From positions 9,991,503 through 10,055,502 of the forward strand of contig NC_045143.1 of assembly GCF_008831285.2 (NCBI RefSeq): 64,000 nt of DNA. Reading direction: 5' to 3'. Positions 12,380 through 25,629 of the stretch are shown here, piece after piece (the stretch's first letter is position 1; every line of letters starts with the position of its first letter). This DNA is from Nymphaea colorata. Taxonomy: Eukaryota > Streptophyta > Magnoliopsida > Nymphaeales > Nymphaeaceae. The translations under genes and the position numbers were made by a program. The notes under the pieces were generated by a model, which had not been told where the DNA came from, made no database searches, and saw only the letters and a program-made list of their open reading frames with translations.

Positions 12380-13589
12380 ATGGTACATGAGCGCCTGGCA
12401 GCTTCTGGTTTGTTTACATATACGTATATATATTTATTTATTGCATCCTATTAAAAGGTTTCTTTTTCTACACTTAAAATAAGAGAATGAGAAGGCGTAT
12501 AGAAGATAGAGTCAATACCTGTCGCCTATTAAAAAGGAAAAAGGGAAAAAGTGAATGAGAAAACTAGTTTTGTCGGTTGTATACATAAATAAATGAAAAA
12601 TATCTTTAATTGGAGACCTACCCTCTAACTGTAATTCTAATTGGTCCTCAAAGCTTCAATTTTTACACACAGGCCATACTTTTCTGACGACTGCCAAAAG
12701 AAGGCCTCCATTCACTGTTGTCCTACAATTCTAGTTACAGAATCAACCAATTTAAATCAATTGACAGTTATGCCTTCTGTATTACATAAGAGCAAAAGAA
12801 CATTTGCCAACTTAAAAGGCAAAACGTTCAAAAGCATAAAGTTTCATGCCCTTCAACGTGCCAAACGTGCCAAGGTTTAAAGTCTTGGAGGCTGCCAACA
12901 AAAACGAGGCCGTGCCCAAATGAATCAGAAAGATAGAAACTGTTTTGGAAAAACAAGCACTAGTCTCCTGAATGAGAATTTCTCAAAATATGAACGGCTA
13001 AATTTTCATCAAACGCCCGGACAAACTTTAAAGTTATCATCAGCATGTGGGAGGACTTTTGGCATAGGACAGATCACATATCAAAGCTGGTATGCCTCTT
13101 ATGGAGCCTCTTGTTTTCTGAAAACCAAGGGCGAATACAGTATGCGGGCCATGGCAGGAAACCCAAAAAAGCGCAGAATATGCCAATTTTGAGGGGTCGT
13201 CCAGAGAGTCCCATCATCCATTACGAAGCCATCCAGCTATGGTTTCTGTAGTTTTAATTGACAATTGGGTAGGAGGGCTAAAGGGCTAAGAAGGAGAGAT
13301 AGACTCTTTGGATGAAGAACAGAGGGTTTAGTTAAGATAAGGATCAAAACCCACGAGCAGGAACTCAATCCCATTCCACATGATGATGAGTGCAGCCCTC
13401 AACGACGCTTTGTGGCTCAAAGAAATAAGTCCGTCCACATCTCTTCCCACCAAAAAAGTATGTGACGTGTAGCTCTATCCAGAGCCACTGTATTCTCGAC
13501 CGTTACTCCACCCGGTTTAAAACTCCATTCGACCACATCCTCTCCTTCTAAAATTCCATATAGCGAGAAGAACTCTTTCTCTTTCTCTC
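12380..13589. other. intergenic upstream of the OXS3-like gene
   Basis: No recognisable gene. Two overlapping plus frames (12920-13251) have no motif or splice context that I recognise. The last few hundred bases should hold the promoter of the gene at 13590, but I cannot point to a convincing TATA box. Confidence 0.5.
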
Positions 13590-14061
13590 ATGGCTAATGA
13601 GCATTCCGTTTTTGCCAATGAAGATAGCTTTTCTGATCGTGATGATGATTATGATGATGAACCAGAGACATTCGATATGAGCTCCCTGAGGAACCACCTT
13701 CCTGGAAAGTAAGAAGCTGGCTGCCCATTAATTGTTTGTTTTCCTTTCTTCGTTTCTTGGTGGTCTTGAAACTGCTGATCATGATTTTGTTGTTGGTGTT
13801 CATGAATTTGGACGCCTGATGTGAGGCTGATTGTGGGTGTTTGTGGTTTTGTGCAGAAGAGGGTTGTCGAGGTTTTTCTCAGGGAAATCGCAGTCTTTTA
13901 AGCGGATTTCGGACGTGAAGAGCGTTGAGGATCTGGAGAAGCCTGAGCAACCTTGCGTGAAGAAGAGGAAGAAGTGCAGCAAAAAGCATGGGCCATTCAT
14001 GCCTCCTGCTTCTTGTAGGCCTGTGTTGAGAACTCCTTGCAGGCCCTGTGTCGGGGTGTAG
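13590..14061 (+). CDS. OXS3: OXIDATIVE STRESS 3-like protein, two exons
   Basis: Exons 13590-13708 and 13857-14061, GT-AG intron, phase 2; 107 residues plus stop. The protein opens with an acidic Ser/Asp-rich segment (about residues 10-30). The family signature begins across the junction, LPGK then RGLSRFFSGKSQSF, followed by DVKSVEDLEKPE and a basic KKRKK patch that could act as a nuclear localisation signal. Plant OXS3-type proteins share this block and are known as small nuclear, chromatin-associated factors that raise tolerance to heavy metals and oxidative stress. The C-terminus is Cys/Pro-rich (CRPVLRTPCRPCVGV). The ATG is the first in frame after a CT-rich leader. The gene looks intact and stands alone. 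Membership is clear from the signature; which paralogue it is cannot be decided by eye. Confidence 0.85.
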
Positions 14062-15457
14062 TTTGATCTGAGCTGAGGTCCTGTTTGTTGCACTCGTAAG
14101 ATTGCTTTGGCTCGATCACCGGGTGGTGGATGTCTGGCTGCCTATGATATTTTAGAGATTCCGAGTTTATGGAAGCCAGAGTGATGGGAAATCAGACGGG
14201 GATAGAACATGTGTATAAACAATGGAGTACAAGGAAAAGTTCTCGGTAATTAGGATTGTTCATAGCTGACCACTTGTTTTTTTTCTTCTTCTTCTTCTTA
14301 TCCGATGTTGACATATGGCCATTGAAGTTGCTGCTCTTCATGATAAACACGGTTTCAGTTATTTCATTGTTTGATCCATGAAATGCAGCCATTTCGCCCA
14401 AATATGTGCATGGACTTACATCTTCGAGCAGCCACAGTAGGTACCACAAATTATGCATGCATGAACTACTGGTTGTGGATGCAAGAGCTGCAGAAAATCT
14501 TCACCCGTTAAGGGAAACCATCATCCCTTTCATGGATTGTTAAAGGGAAATTTGCAAGCCTATGATTGGTCAATTCTTGGGGTCCCTTTATCTGCTAGCT
14601 CTGCGCAGCCGTGTCGTCGCAGCAAGGATGCCCACTTGCAATGTTCTGCCACAGGCAAATGGGCTTATATTCATGTGTCTGGGGGATTGCGAACTTCTAT
14701 TTTGATAAGTTACATGTTAACACAGTTCGTACTAGTGATTGTGATCGGATGCAAGACCATAATGAAACCTTCTTTTTCATTGCAGACCATAATGAAACCT
14801 TCAACAACTGGTTGTTGTCTTCTCTCACGGCTTTCGAAGCATGACAAATCCTGAAATCAATGGTTTTCTTGTGCACTTTTCAAAAGCAGAATGAAGAAAG
14901 GCTGCCCGGAAATGATCCCAGGCCCAAGGCATAAAGATCTTATGTAGAATGTTACCAAAGTAAAGTTTGGAAAAAATTGGTACCAAGTCCAAAAGAACAT
15001 ACTGATGGCACAAAATTGTACAGCAGGCAGCAGGCTGCAAGCAACACAAGCCACAGGACCCAATTTCTACAGGCATCTTAAACTGCATCGACTTCAGAAA
15101 AGTCCCCCACCTATTCTAGAGAACCATTTGTTCTGCCTTTCAACTTGGGAGGTGTCAGAAGTTACATGCAGATGCTCACAAAAAAAGAAACAAAGTTACG
15201 GTGACCATTCAAAATTACATTAGATTCTTAAAAAGGAAAAGCAAAGAAAAAACTCATTCTAGATTGTGAGTCCTTCAAATGGCATTTAGTACGATCATAT
15301 GTGCCAAAGTCCCTACTTGTTCAACATGGCTGAGGCTCCCTAGAGATGTTTTTCATAATACGCGGAAGCCAAAATGGATTGAGCAAAATAAGAATAACAA
15401 TCTTAAAGCAAATTCGGCAACTAACTTCAGCATCTGATACTAACTGATCACATGCAT

Positions 15458-15459
<2 letters not shown>

Positions 15460-15524
<65 letters not shown>
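15460..15524. repeat. compound (AT)n(AG)n microsatellite
   Basis: A TA run passes directly into a GA run, followed by degenerate GA-rich sequence to about 15575. Confidence 0.95.
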
Positions 15525-15742
15525 CGGAGAAAGACAGAGAGAGAGAAAGACAGAGACAGAGGCAAAGAGAGAGGAGTTAAAATCCTATGGCCATCCGGAT
15601 CTCCATTTAGTCACAACCACTCGATACATTGAAACAGGCGGTGTTGTATAAGAGGTCGAAGGATTTCTCCATCCAAACCTAAAACCTAAACCCATATGAA
15701 AAAATCCACACATTCTCTCTCCCTCTCACTCTCTCTCTACCA

Positions 15743-15763
15743 ATATATATATATATATATATA

Positions 15764-15836
<73 letters not shown>
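15743..15836. repeat. (CT)n then interrupted (AT)n microsatellite
   Basis: A CT-rich stretch (about 15715-15738) is followed by an AT array broken by AAAT, then a short GT run. The long minus-strand frame crossing it is an artefact of the repeat. Confidence 0.9.
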
Positions 15837-15838
<2 letters not shown>

Positions 15839-17311
15839 TGTGTGTGAGTGAAAGAGAGAGAGAAAGAGCCGATAAAATGGAAATATATAACAAAATTTGG
15901 GGACAAGAGGTCCCCTAGGTACAAAAACAATCCGTGAATGAAACGGATTAGTGAAAGAGAGAGAGAGAGAACAGTTGTCATTGTACAGATTAGTGATCTA
16001 TCTTGTTCTTCGCTATGCAAATAGGTAGATTTGCGGTTAATTAGTTCATACATCGGTCTTCGGCTGCATTTACGCACTACGATGTATAGTCGGCCGAAAC
16101 TGAATGAAACTTTTGTGTTCCCTAAAACCAGTTCTATATATGTATTATGTAATTGGGTTCAGATTTGGCTTAAGTGATATCTGGATTCAAGTGAAACAAA
16201 TAGTGCAAGTTGATGCTTATACTAGGCCCGGACTGGGGTTGACAATTAAAGTTATAAGCAAGGATGGTATATTACAATTTGAACAAGTGACTGCAATCAG
16301 GCTTCTCTGACGTTCACATTATACTTGTAAAATAAGGGAAAAGGGAAATGTTGTCGAGTATGCGTAGAAAAGGGTTCGTCATTTACAATAAGCGGAGATG
16401 CCAATCATGGTTCGTAATCTTGTTGAAAAACCTTTTTATAATGAACTAGAAAATATTTTGACTTGAGTTGACCTGACTGAAGCAAACCGCGCACCTTTTT
16501 TGTGTACAAATTATTTTCTTTTCAATAAGAAATTAGAATGTACTATGCAGCAGTATTGTGAAAAGAAGAAACTGTGTTATATCGGCAGGCCGCTAATTCA
16601 GTGAAACGGCTAATTCTGGAACAAGTAATTAATTATAAGTAAACAGACATTATTATTATTATTTAAATTTAAATGAGAAAAAACATACAAAAGAAGTGAA
16701 AAAAATAAAATTTTTCTATATAAAAACAATACAATAGTTAATTGGTATACGAAACAACTGGTACCTGTGTACTGGTTATGAATCAAATTGATTTGCCCCT
16801 AGTTGACTTTGAATCAGCTCATTGAAGCCAACTTTTCCAATACTGCACACTTCATGTTACTCTTTGAGTTGCATCACAGGCCATAGAATTTTGTTTAGTC
16901 CATCCTTTGAAAGATTAAACCTGAAAAAAAATGTTCATTATTTTATGGTTGAAACTACGATCGAAACTTAATCTATGAAAGTTGCTTCAATTTTCAATTT
17001 TACATCAAAACCAAATCTTAAATATGATTTTTAGTATATCTAGGATGCTGCCCAAAATGGAAAAGTTCATTAGTTAGTAGCCAGACTGGTCAATATGACC
17101 CGAACCCAAATTCTCTCAGTTTCAATCGGACCCAAAATCCAAAATATGGGTCCTCTAGATCTCTATGCGAGAAAAGTTTCCGTTGGCCTTGGATAAGAAC
17201 CGCCTGTTTGATGTGGCAGTTTATCAAATCATATGCGTCTTTACTCTCTCACAGACGAGGAGACCAAGCATCACTCGCTCTGCTGGTAAAGGCAGCAGAT
17301 TCTCTGCCACC

Positions 17312-20300
17312 ATGAGCCTTCTTCGCCTCTGGTGTGCCTCCCCGACTGCCTCATTGCCGCTTTCGGCGGGTACCCATCAACGGAAGCTCGACAGCCACCG
17401 CTTTGATCTTGTTTTCTTTCCTCCTGGAAAAACCTCCTTCCGCATCAGAACCTCCAGAAGCTTGGATTTTCCTCAGACGGTAGAGAACGAAGATAGGCAG
17501 GACGCTGGTGAGAGTCCTAAGGATGGGTTGGATGTGGAACATCGGGAAACTAATGGCGGAGTTCGTGCAGACGGTGTTGTTGGTGGGGAAGAGGCCGATT
17601 TGGCTCGTAGCAATTTGGGGACGCCTGAGAGAGCTCGGAAGAAGGTAGTGGAAGTCGACGAATCCGATAGATTCACGCTTCGAAACGGACGGGAGGTGGG
17701 ATTTTGGTTCGTTATTTTCTTCGTTTGCACCATCTGTTGTTCTCTTTGGCCTTTGTATCGTTTATTGATGGCTTGTCTTGAGCTTTCATGTGGTAATTGC
17801 CAAGAGAAGTTCGGAGAAGTTACGATTTTTTGATTGGACCGAATGCGATGAAGGTAGAGGTTGATCACTAGTGGTCCCTCTGATTTTTCTTTGTAGCGTT
17901 AAAGTTCAATTGTGAATTAAACTTTTTGGTGTCTCACTCAGTGATGTTATTTCCTTAAAAGTATGACCCGTGGTGACTGATGTACACTATTTTCTCCTGG
18001 TGATTGACATATGAGGATATGCCTTAATTTCTAAGAGAATAGGCTAAGCATCATCAATAGTTGATTAATGACTCAAATTGTGAAATGAATTTTCTTTTCT
18101 TTTTTCTTTATCAGTGAACCATATAATCGTCTAGTTCTTTTTTCTGTACCGAAGTCAGAAAGTCAGCAAATAGAATTGGAAGTCTATAAGTAATTTTTTT
18201 GGCAAATTAATCTCATAATTATTTATAATGGACCAAGTAAATCTACATGATTGATGCTTCATATAGTTTATCTTTGTTACTTTGTTTGTTTGCCAGGTTT
18301 TTGAGGAAAAAGCTTACTTGGTTGGCGTTGAACATAAAAGAGGAAAAGATGATTTATTTGTTATCGAAGAATCATTAGAGGAACTTGCTCAGCTGGCAGA
18401 CACTGCTGGATTGAGGGTAGTTGGATCTACATATCAAAAGTACGGTTTACGATATCTTAAAGCAAGAATAGATGAAGATATATCATGTCTGTGTGTAACA
18501 GAGAAGCATTTGATCACATACTTTTGATTCTGCTGTTTAATGTCTGTAGACTGTACATAATAAATCCACTTATGGCTGTGCTATTCTAATATCAAGCTAA
18601 GAGATTGTTTCTTTGTGTACTATCACTCAGTAATGGTCATGTACATCTGCATATTATTATCATCTTTCTGTGGTGGAGTTTATGTTTTATCAGCATGCGT
18701 GAACCTAATGAAAACTTGTGCTTGTTGTACTTCTGTTGCAGGCTTGGGAATCCCAACCCAAGAACATACATAGGATCTGGCAAGGTTGCAGAAATCCGAA
18801 CTGCAATTCATGCTCTGGACGTTGAGACCGTAATTTTTGATGACGAGCTATCACCAGGGTAATGATCATGTAACATGGACAGTGTACAAGATTAATCAAT
18901 AGGTGGTCTTTCATCTTGTGTTTCTCAAATCATTGTTGAGTTGAGTGATATCATACTTGTCATAGAAGAATGTGAATGGCTGATTCTTCTGCTCCAATAT
19001 GGATAGTACGAATTTGTTTCTCTATATCAATTTGTTTATGGAAAATAAACTCGGTTCTTACTTCTCAGTAGGCATCTACTAGAAACAAATAAGATCTCAG
19101 ACTGGGAGCCGACGTATTGAAGAAGACATGAAAATGCCTAATCTAGACTCTAGAGAAGCACCATTAGATCAAAACTCATCATAGGCTTTGGGTTTCTTCG
19201 AAACCAAGTTTCAAATGGCCTTAAATGGATATCATGAAGCCAGGTGTACACTGTACCCAGTTGGAAAACTTGAGGACAGGAGATGCAGTTGGTCTAACTT
19301 AGAGTAATCCCTTGTCTATGCTGCAAAGATATTTTGATTCACTCCAATGTTGTCTGGTAGTCTTGGTAGGAAACTATGCTAGAATAGCATGTCTGACACC
19401 ATTTTATTGCAGCCCATGTGACATAAAGTGTGTAATGTATGGCTTGCAAAGATTAAACTTAGGTTACTTCTTTTAGAACGCTCCTCGAGATATAGGGAAA
19501 TAACTGCCTATAAAGTTAAGTTTTTTGGGATTGCCATAGGATTTATAAGATTCCTTTATGTTAATCTTATGCTATACTATGTGTGAAAGTTTCTCAGCGC
19601 AAACTCTATGCACAATTTCATTTCTGGCATTAATTTTGCTGAAACTTACAGACAACTTCGCAACCTTGAAAAGGCCTTTGGAGGAGATGTACGAGTTTGT
19701 GACCGCACAGCCCTTATTTTGGACATTTTTGATCAGCGTGCTGCAACTCGTGAAGCATCTTTGCAGGCAATTGCTTTAACTGTACCATGCCTAAAATTTG
19801 AATTATCTATCAAAAATTGGGTCTTCTAAGGTGTTTCACTGAGGAACCTATGGGGAGTTTTTGATTGTCATTTCTCACTACACCAACAAAGTAGATGTCA
19901 GTAGGTTCCCAAGTGCTTGACTGTTAAAATGCCATGGACATATGAGACCTGTTATGGAATGAAGGTTTAAAGGTTTTTTAAATTGAAATGCGAAAATGGC
20001 TATTAGAATGCTTTATGCTTGTCTATTAAAATGCCAAAATGACTAGGTTATGTAAACATGAATTTTCATTGAAACTAAGATGGTCTCATGCATCATCAAG
20101 TTGTCTTCACATTCTATGTAGAATAAAAAATTCAAAAAATGATCCTTGAGAAATAGAACAGTAGTTCATTATTGTTCTTCCTACCCTTTCATGTTTATCT
20201 AAATGGAATAACAGTCTCCTATTTATGTCTTCGATATTGATGCTTTTTTTTTTATGGGAGTCTTTTTACTTTTAATAAATGGTTTTCCATGGTGTACACT

Positions 20301-23300
20301 TCCATCTTTTTTCCAAGGGCTTGAAATTAAGGTTTTGTCTTTTAATGATGAAGCTGAAACATTTATTTGGGAATAGTAATGAAGTACTGATATTTAGTTC
20401 CTGCTGAGTAACCACTTGATTTCTGATGGCTGATGGGATTACTGAGATGGTCAATAGGCCTCTTGTAAAATATGTGTTTTGTGTCTTAAATGTGATGGAT
20501 ACTTAAACCGGAAACTTGAAATCACATGGAGCACTTTTCACCTGCTAGGTTTCATTGGCTCAAATGGAATATCAATTACCACGGCTAACAAGAATGTGGA
20601 CGCACCTTGAACGACAAGCTGGAGGGCAAGTGAAGGGAATGGGAGAGAAGCAGATAGAAGTGGACAAGCGTATCTTGCGAACTCAAGTAAGTGGCTTTTT
20701 TTTGTCTATTTGAAGATGCTGGCTGCCTACATTTTGTGCTGGATTTTCCTATTTACCAAATAATTTTACTGCATTAAGTCAATCAAAATGTTGGGGATGT
20801 ACTTCAAATAAACCTTGGAAAACTTAAGCCAGATTATGGAATGCAGGAATGGGGAGGGTCGGAGGCCTAGGATGTAGAGGATTGTAGTGTGAATGATTCA
20901 GCTTATTCAAATTTTCTGTTATTCTTGGACTTTGCATTACCTATTTTGTCTTGGCAATGGTTAGCAAGTACAGTGAATAAGTTTGTGACTCGCCCAAGTT
21001 GACCTGGACTGAACCCTATTAAGAAAAAAAAAAAAAGACTAATACTGCTTTCTCAGGACCAAACTTCGCCTAGCCAGCCAAGACATATAGCTTTCAAAAT
21101 TTTTTTCTGTAAATTATATCATTATGTTTTATATTGTTAGCTTTTGATGTGTAGTATACTGTTATATTTTATGCATATAGGTTAAATGCACGTGGTTTGT
21201 TCTATGCATAATTGTTCTTTTTGTATGGTAAAACATGTACATGTTAATTTTCAAGTTTTCTCACTATAGAACTCTACAATTGTCATTTATTCTAGTAAAC
21301 TAAATACAAAACAATGTTACGAATGTCAACAGGTCAGGTATACAGTTACCTCACCCGTCTGAGAAAATAAGGATCCAATTAATAATCAGTTCCTGGTTTC
21401 TTTTACAGTTTTCTCTCCAACTTTGAATCTGAGTAGGAGAACCCAACAACATCATGACCCATTTACTCTTTTTTACCTGTAAAACTGGTTACCTTAAGCT
21501 AATTGGAGCAGGCTTGGTTTAAAGAATTCAAATTCAACTGTGGATGTGTTTAGGTCAGACCTGATTAAGTCAGACTTGAGGAAGCCTGTGTAGAACCAAA
21601 TCCAACCCCTTCACATCCCTAGACACACAGAGTTACTTGAGTTGATTGTAGCAGATCTGATATCTTGACCTGAGGTTGCAGACCAAGGCCTGCAGTGCTT
21701 CAAATGCTGAATTGATTATCGAGAACTATATTAAGATAGTTTCTTCAGTGCAATAAGTATAGTTTCTTCAGTGCAATAAGTGTACTTCTAGGATCCTATT
21801 CATATGGTGGATGGAGTAACAGGCTTTCTTAAAAAGCAAAGGAGGGAAGAGAGCCACTTTTGATATCAATTGTGAACAAAAGTTCAGAACTTCACTTGTG
21901 GATGAGTGTTCTTAAAGTTCCCAAGACCCTTTTAGGATTGAAAGATAATTTTAGCCTATGTCATAGATTTTGTTGGAATTTTGAATAGTTTCTTTGAGGA
22001 GAAACCACAAAATAATTTGAGCATTAGTATCTAATAATCATAAAGACTTTGTGAACAAGAAGCAAACTCAAATCACCTAATTCTTGATTTATATGGTTTA
22101 GGAATAATGCAGTTAGTGGTAGGCAAGTCTGATTGTTTTTTACAATGGAGAAAAGTTAAAATTGATGATGCCAAACTAGCAGAAAGATCCACAAGATTGC
22201 ATATCTAATTCCTGATTCTAACTGATATTTCTTGCAACTATTGCTTGGAATGATTCAATTCTAGGCTTCTTCAAAGCTCTCTTCATCTTTTTCCATGCAG
22301 TTCAGGGTATAATCGTGAAGGATAGTATTATTTTCTGTTGCTTCCTTTTCTTCTCAATATATAAATACTGCTGATATCAACTTTATTTGATTTTGGCAAC
22401 TACACCTACGTAGAAATATGTTCACCTTGTGGCATGCTCAGTTTTGTGTTTTGTCAGATAGGTGTTCTGAGGAAGGAGTTGGAATCTGTTAGACAGCATA
22501 GAAAGCAATACCGAAATCGACGTTTGTCTGTACCTGTACCTGTGGTTTCTCTTGTAAGTGCAAGCAAACTGGTCTTGTCACTCGATTTATGTACCCTTCT
22601 TCAATTTTGAACTCTTCTCCATTTATTTCTTCTGAATTGACTTCTCAGGTGGGTTATACAAATGCTGGGAAAAGTACACTTTTAAACAGACTATGTGGGT
22701 CAGATGTTCTTGCAGAAGATCGCTTGTTTGCAACATTGGATCCAACTACAAGAAGGGTGAAGGTTTGCCAGCTTCTTTTGCCTAACCTTTCTTTTGAAAG
22801 CTTCATTCGTTTCCATTTTCTTTCTCTCTTATTTTCTTCTTATTTTTTGCAAATGGATAAGCTGGGATTAGTATCTAATCTGAGGCCCCTCCTTATTAGG
22901 TCTGGCCACATTGCTTTCTATCAACAACACCATGATATTTTGGGTATTCATTATTGAAAGGTCCCGAAAATGAATTTTGTGATGTGCAGAAGCCTCTGGT
23001 TTCCATTGAACAACAGTTCACCCTCTTGCTTGCAAATAGTGGTTAGTTTATGTTTCAGGCTTCATGGATGTGCTAGGATGTCTTATCTACCAGAAACACA
23101 TGAAGGAACTGGCAAGCTTGAACATAGCAAGGATGGTGATATAGGGGCCAGAATGGGTGTCCTAAGATTTTGGGATGTACTTAGTGGCATATGGCTTGGG
23201 ATGGCTTTATTCTTGTTCTGCTTCATCCTTCTTTTTCTCATAACAGGATCCCTGTTGATAAACCTGATATGTGATAAAATTTTCTATTTGTCTATTTTTT

Positions 23301-25629
23301 GCAGATGGGAAATGGGAGAGACTTCCTTTTAACGGACACTGTTGGATTTATCCAGAAACTGCCAACTACTCTTGTAAGCTATTTCTGACTATGGTTTCCC
23401 CTATTCTCTCCTCTTTTTGATTTCCCTTATTCTATCCTTTTTGTTGACAATTTTGTTTATTATTCTCGTCAGTGTGTGTGCTTTCTCATACTCTATTGGA
23501 TAATGAACGTGCTGTCTTTTCTTGTCGTCATATACAAACGAGAAATATATTGATATAAATATTTACGTGTACATGCTGATCTAGGTTGCAGCTTTCCGGG
23601 CAACACTCGAAGAAATCTCAGAATCCTCACTGCTGGTGCATGTTGTGGACATAAGGTATAGTTTCTTCTTAATCTTTTCTATGTTTGGGGTCCATACGTT
23701 TCTTCTTTTTCATTCACTATCTTAGCTGGTTAACTTATTATCTCTGCAAAATGAAGCCCAGCCACCCCCTTGCACAGCAGCAAACAGATGCAGTTAGCCA
23801 GATACTGAAAGAATTAGATGTGACCTCCATTCCCAAGCTAACGGTCTGGAACAAGGCATGTATATGTTAGTGGAATTTTTAAATTTATTTTGATTTTTGC
23901 TTGCTTCTGGATAAGGGGATTTTTTTTTTTTGCATATATAAGTTGACACCTTTGTCCACCGACCTGGCATTTTTTGTTTTTGAGAGATGTATATTATTCG
24001 TTGGTGCTACGAAAAACAGTGAAATTTAGTAGAATTACTAGAAAATTAGAAATAATGGGATTTGTGGCTCTTGTTTCAGTTTTAAGCCACATTCTCATCC
24101 AGCTGACTAATCCTCCAGACTCAGTAAGCTTAGAGAGGAAAAAAAAGGCTGTGAGACCCAAGATTCCACCCACGCTCCTGCTCTGAAGAGTCCAAATAAG
24201 TCAGTCAATATAAAGCTTTGATGGGAGCACATCCAAGCCTAGTGTTTGGACTAAAAGTTGACACCGAAGAAGTGAAAACCAGAGGAAGGAAATATGTCGG
24301 TTCCAATCAAAGCCATGCTGGTATCTGACTAATATTCTCAATGCCTCATGGAAGAGTTTATTTTTTTCCCATTTTTTCAGGTTGATATGGTGAACGATCA
24401 TGAAGAAATTAAGCTACAAGCAGCTGAGAGTGGTGATGTTATATGCATATCAGCTCTGACGGGTGAGGGACTGCAGGAGTTCTGTGATGCAATTCAAACA
24501 AAATTGAAGGTAAGGTTGCAGTCTCTGAGAAGCTTCTTTTCTTTTGTGTCAATTGATATGTAGAGGCTGCTTCTCTATTTGGGTTAAGCAGATGATATGA
24601 AACTAACACGTTTGATGTTTAAGGACTCAATGGTATGGATAGAAGCACTTGTACCTTATGACAAAGGGGAGCTTCTCAATACTATACATGAAGTTGGAAT
24701 GGTGGAGAAAATGGTAAGTGTGTCGCTCCAGTAAATACTGGGGATCTGTATGAATATGGCCTTTACAGAATATTAGCACTTTTGCATCTTTTTTTGTTTA
24801 ACAAATTTCGGAAAGTCAGTCAACTTATCGCGTTGCTCATCACCTTTAAATGTTGTGTAACTGGAAAGGTGTATTTAAAAGATCGATTAATCTTCCTTCA
24901 GGTAAGCAGAAACCACCCGAAGAAGGGTGGCGAAGAAGGGTGGAGTTCTCCTGACCCCAGGGGTCTAGGGCTGCTTTGGGATTTGGGTAGACCAGTAGTT
25001 CATTCATTTGTCAACTAGAGTGTCGCACTGTTACCATTTCCAATTTAGAGAAGTAACACTTATGAGAATCAAACTAATGACTGGACTCTCGCAAGTCTTG
25101 CAAGCCCGACCAGCTACGCTATGCTCCTCGGGGCAATCTGAAAGAGCATTTTTCAAGCACAGAATTTCTTGGATGTGTCAGACCTGCCAAGTTGGTTGCG
25201 CATGTTTTCCAAGTCCTACTTCTATTGTCCATTGTAAAACCTAAGCCCTTAGGTGCTTCTCCTTGACCGACCAAGAAAATCTCCCTATAGCTCGAGTCTT
25301 CTAATTAGGCACACCTTAAGTATTGAACTTCTATACCTGCTTCGACTTGGAGACTTTAAGATAGCCCTCCTGTTCAGGTTTACAGAGCCTTTTTGCATGA
25401 ATAGTTTTACTGATATGGTTGAAGGCCAGATCCAAAACTTTATTGCTCGTACAGTTTTCCTCAATAAGATCTACTGATGATGTATGCAGTGCCTCTATGT
25501 TCTTGACACCTTCCTGTTCTTTTTGTCAATGTTCAGGATTACAAGGAGGAAGGTACATTCGTTAGAGCATATGTTCCTCTTCCGCTTGCAAGATCATTAA
25601 CTCCCATGAGGCAGTTCTGTGCTTCATAA
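17312..25629 (+). CDS. HflX: HflX-type GTPase, probably plastid-targeted, 13 exons
   Basis: Exons: 17312-17695, 18297-18439, 18742-18858, 19652-19766, 20549-20686, 22458-22553, 22649-22762, 23305-23373, 23585-23655, 23762-23855, 24381-24509, 24624-24713, 25537-25629. They join in phase to 550 residues. HflX proteins are GTPases that bind the 50S subunit and split stalled ribosomes in bacteria; plants have a predicted organellar form. Residues 1 to about 60 are Ser/Arg-rich and poor in acids, fitting a transit peptide. The HflX N-domain follows (about 129-300), with [22 protein letters not shown] and [20 protein letters not shown]. The G domain has G1 GYTNAGKST (333-341), G2 [10 protein letters not shown] (357-366), G3 DTVGF (380-384), G4 NKVD (446-449) and G5 SAL (471-473). 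All catalytic motifs are intact. The start is in a good GCCACCATGA context. Introns 4 and 10 use GC donors; intron 10 splits NK|VD. Intron 12 carries a SINE. Confidence 0.93.
19767..20548 (+). other. GC-AG intron 4 of the HflX gene
   Basis: The donor reads CAG|GCAATT and the acceptor CTAG|GTTTCA. Splicing here gives the conserved join REASLQ then VSLAQMEYQ with no extra residues. The nearest GT donor (at 19781) would insert five residues into a conserved segment. Confidence 0.7.
21736..21781. repeat. 23-bp tandem duplication in HflX intron 5
   Basis: Two adjacent units (21736-21758 and 21759-21781) share ATAGTTTCTTCAGTGCAATA. Confidence 0.9.
23856..24380 (+). other. GC-AG intron 10 of the HflX gene
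   Basis: The donor reads AAG|GCATGT and the acceptor TCAG|GTTGAT, joining NK to VD of the G4 motif. Using the GT three bases further on would shift frame into a stop, so the GC donor is needed to make the GTPase. Confidence 0.8.
24900..25143 (-). mobile_element. tRNA-derived SINE in HflX intron 12
   Basis: On the minus strand it begins near 25143 with a tRNA-like head. A-box-like TAGCGTAGCTGGTCGGG is followed about 35 bases later by B-box-like AGTTTGATTCTC, as in plant tRNA-derived SINEs transcribed by RNA polymerase III. The body runs on to about 24900. The 3' end and target duplication are not clear. It lies antisense to the gene, between exons 12 and 13. Confidence 0.55.

Larger units (their letters stand above)
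14062..17311. other. intergenic with microsatellites, no gene seen
   Basis: The first part should be the 3' UTR of the OXS3-like gene. A 31-bp partial tandem duplication lies at about 14751-14803, both units containing GACCATAATGAAACCTTC. Two long AT arrays are listed separately. The last part holds the promoter and leader of the HflX gene. Other frames here have no recognisable family. Confidence 0.5.

Noticed and set aside
12920-13251. Two overlapping plus-strand frames upstream of the OXS3-like gene
   Set aside because: No motif, no splice sites of note; overlapping frames of equal quality suggest chance.
17165-17311. In-frame upstream extension of the HflX first exon (49 residues)
   Set aside because: The ATG at 17312 has the better context and gives a transit-peptide-like start; the upstream part looks like leader.
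19767-19780. Alternative GT donor for HflX intron 4 after 19780
   Set aside because: It would insert five residues into a conserved part of the protein; the GC donor restores the family sequence exactly.
25077-25143. A tRNA gene in HflX intron 12
   Set aside because: A- and B-box-like motifs are present, but the cloverleaf is too degenerate and extra sequence follows; a SINE fits better.
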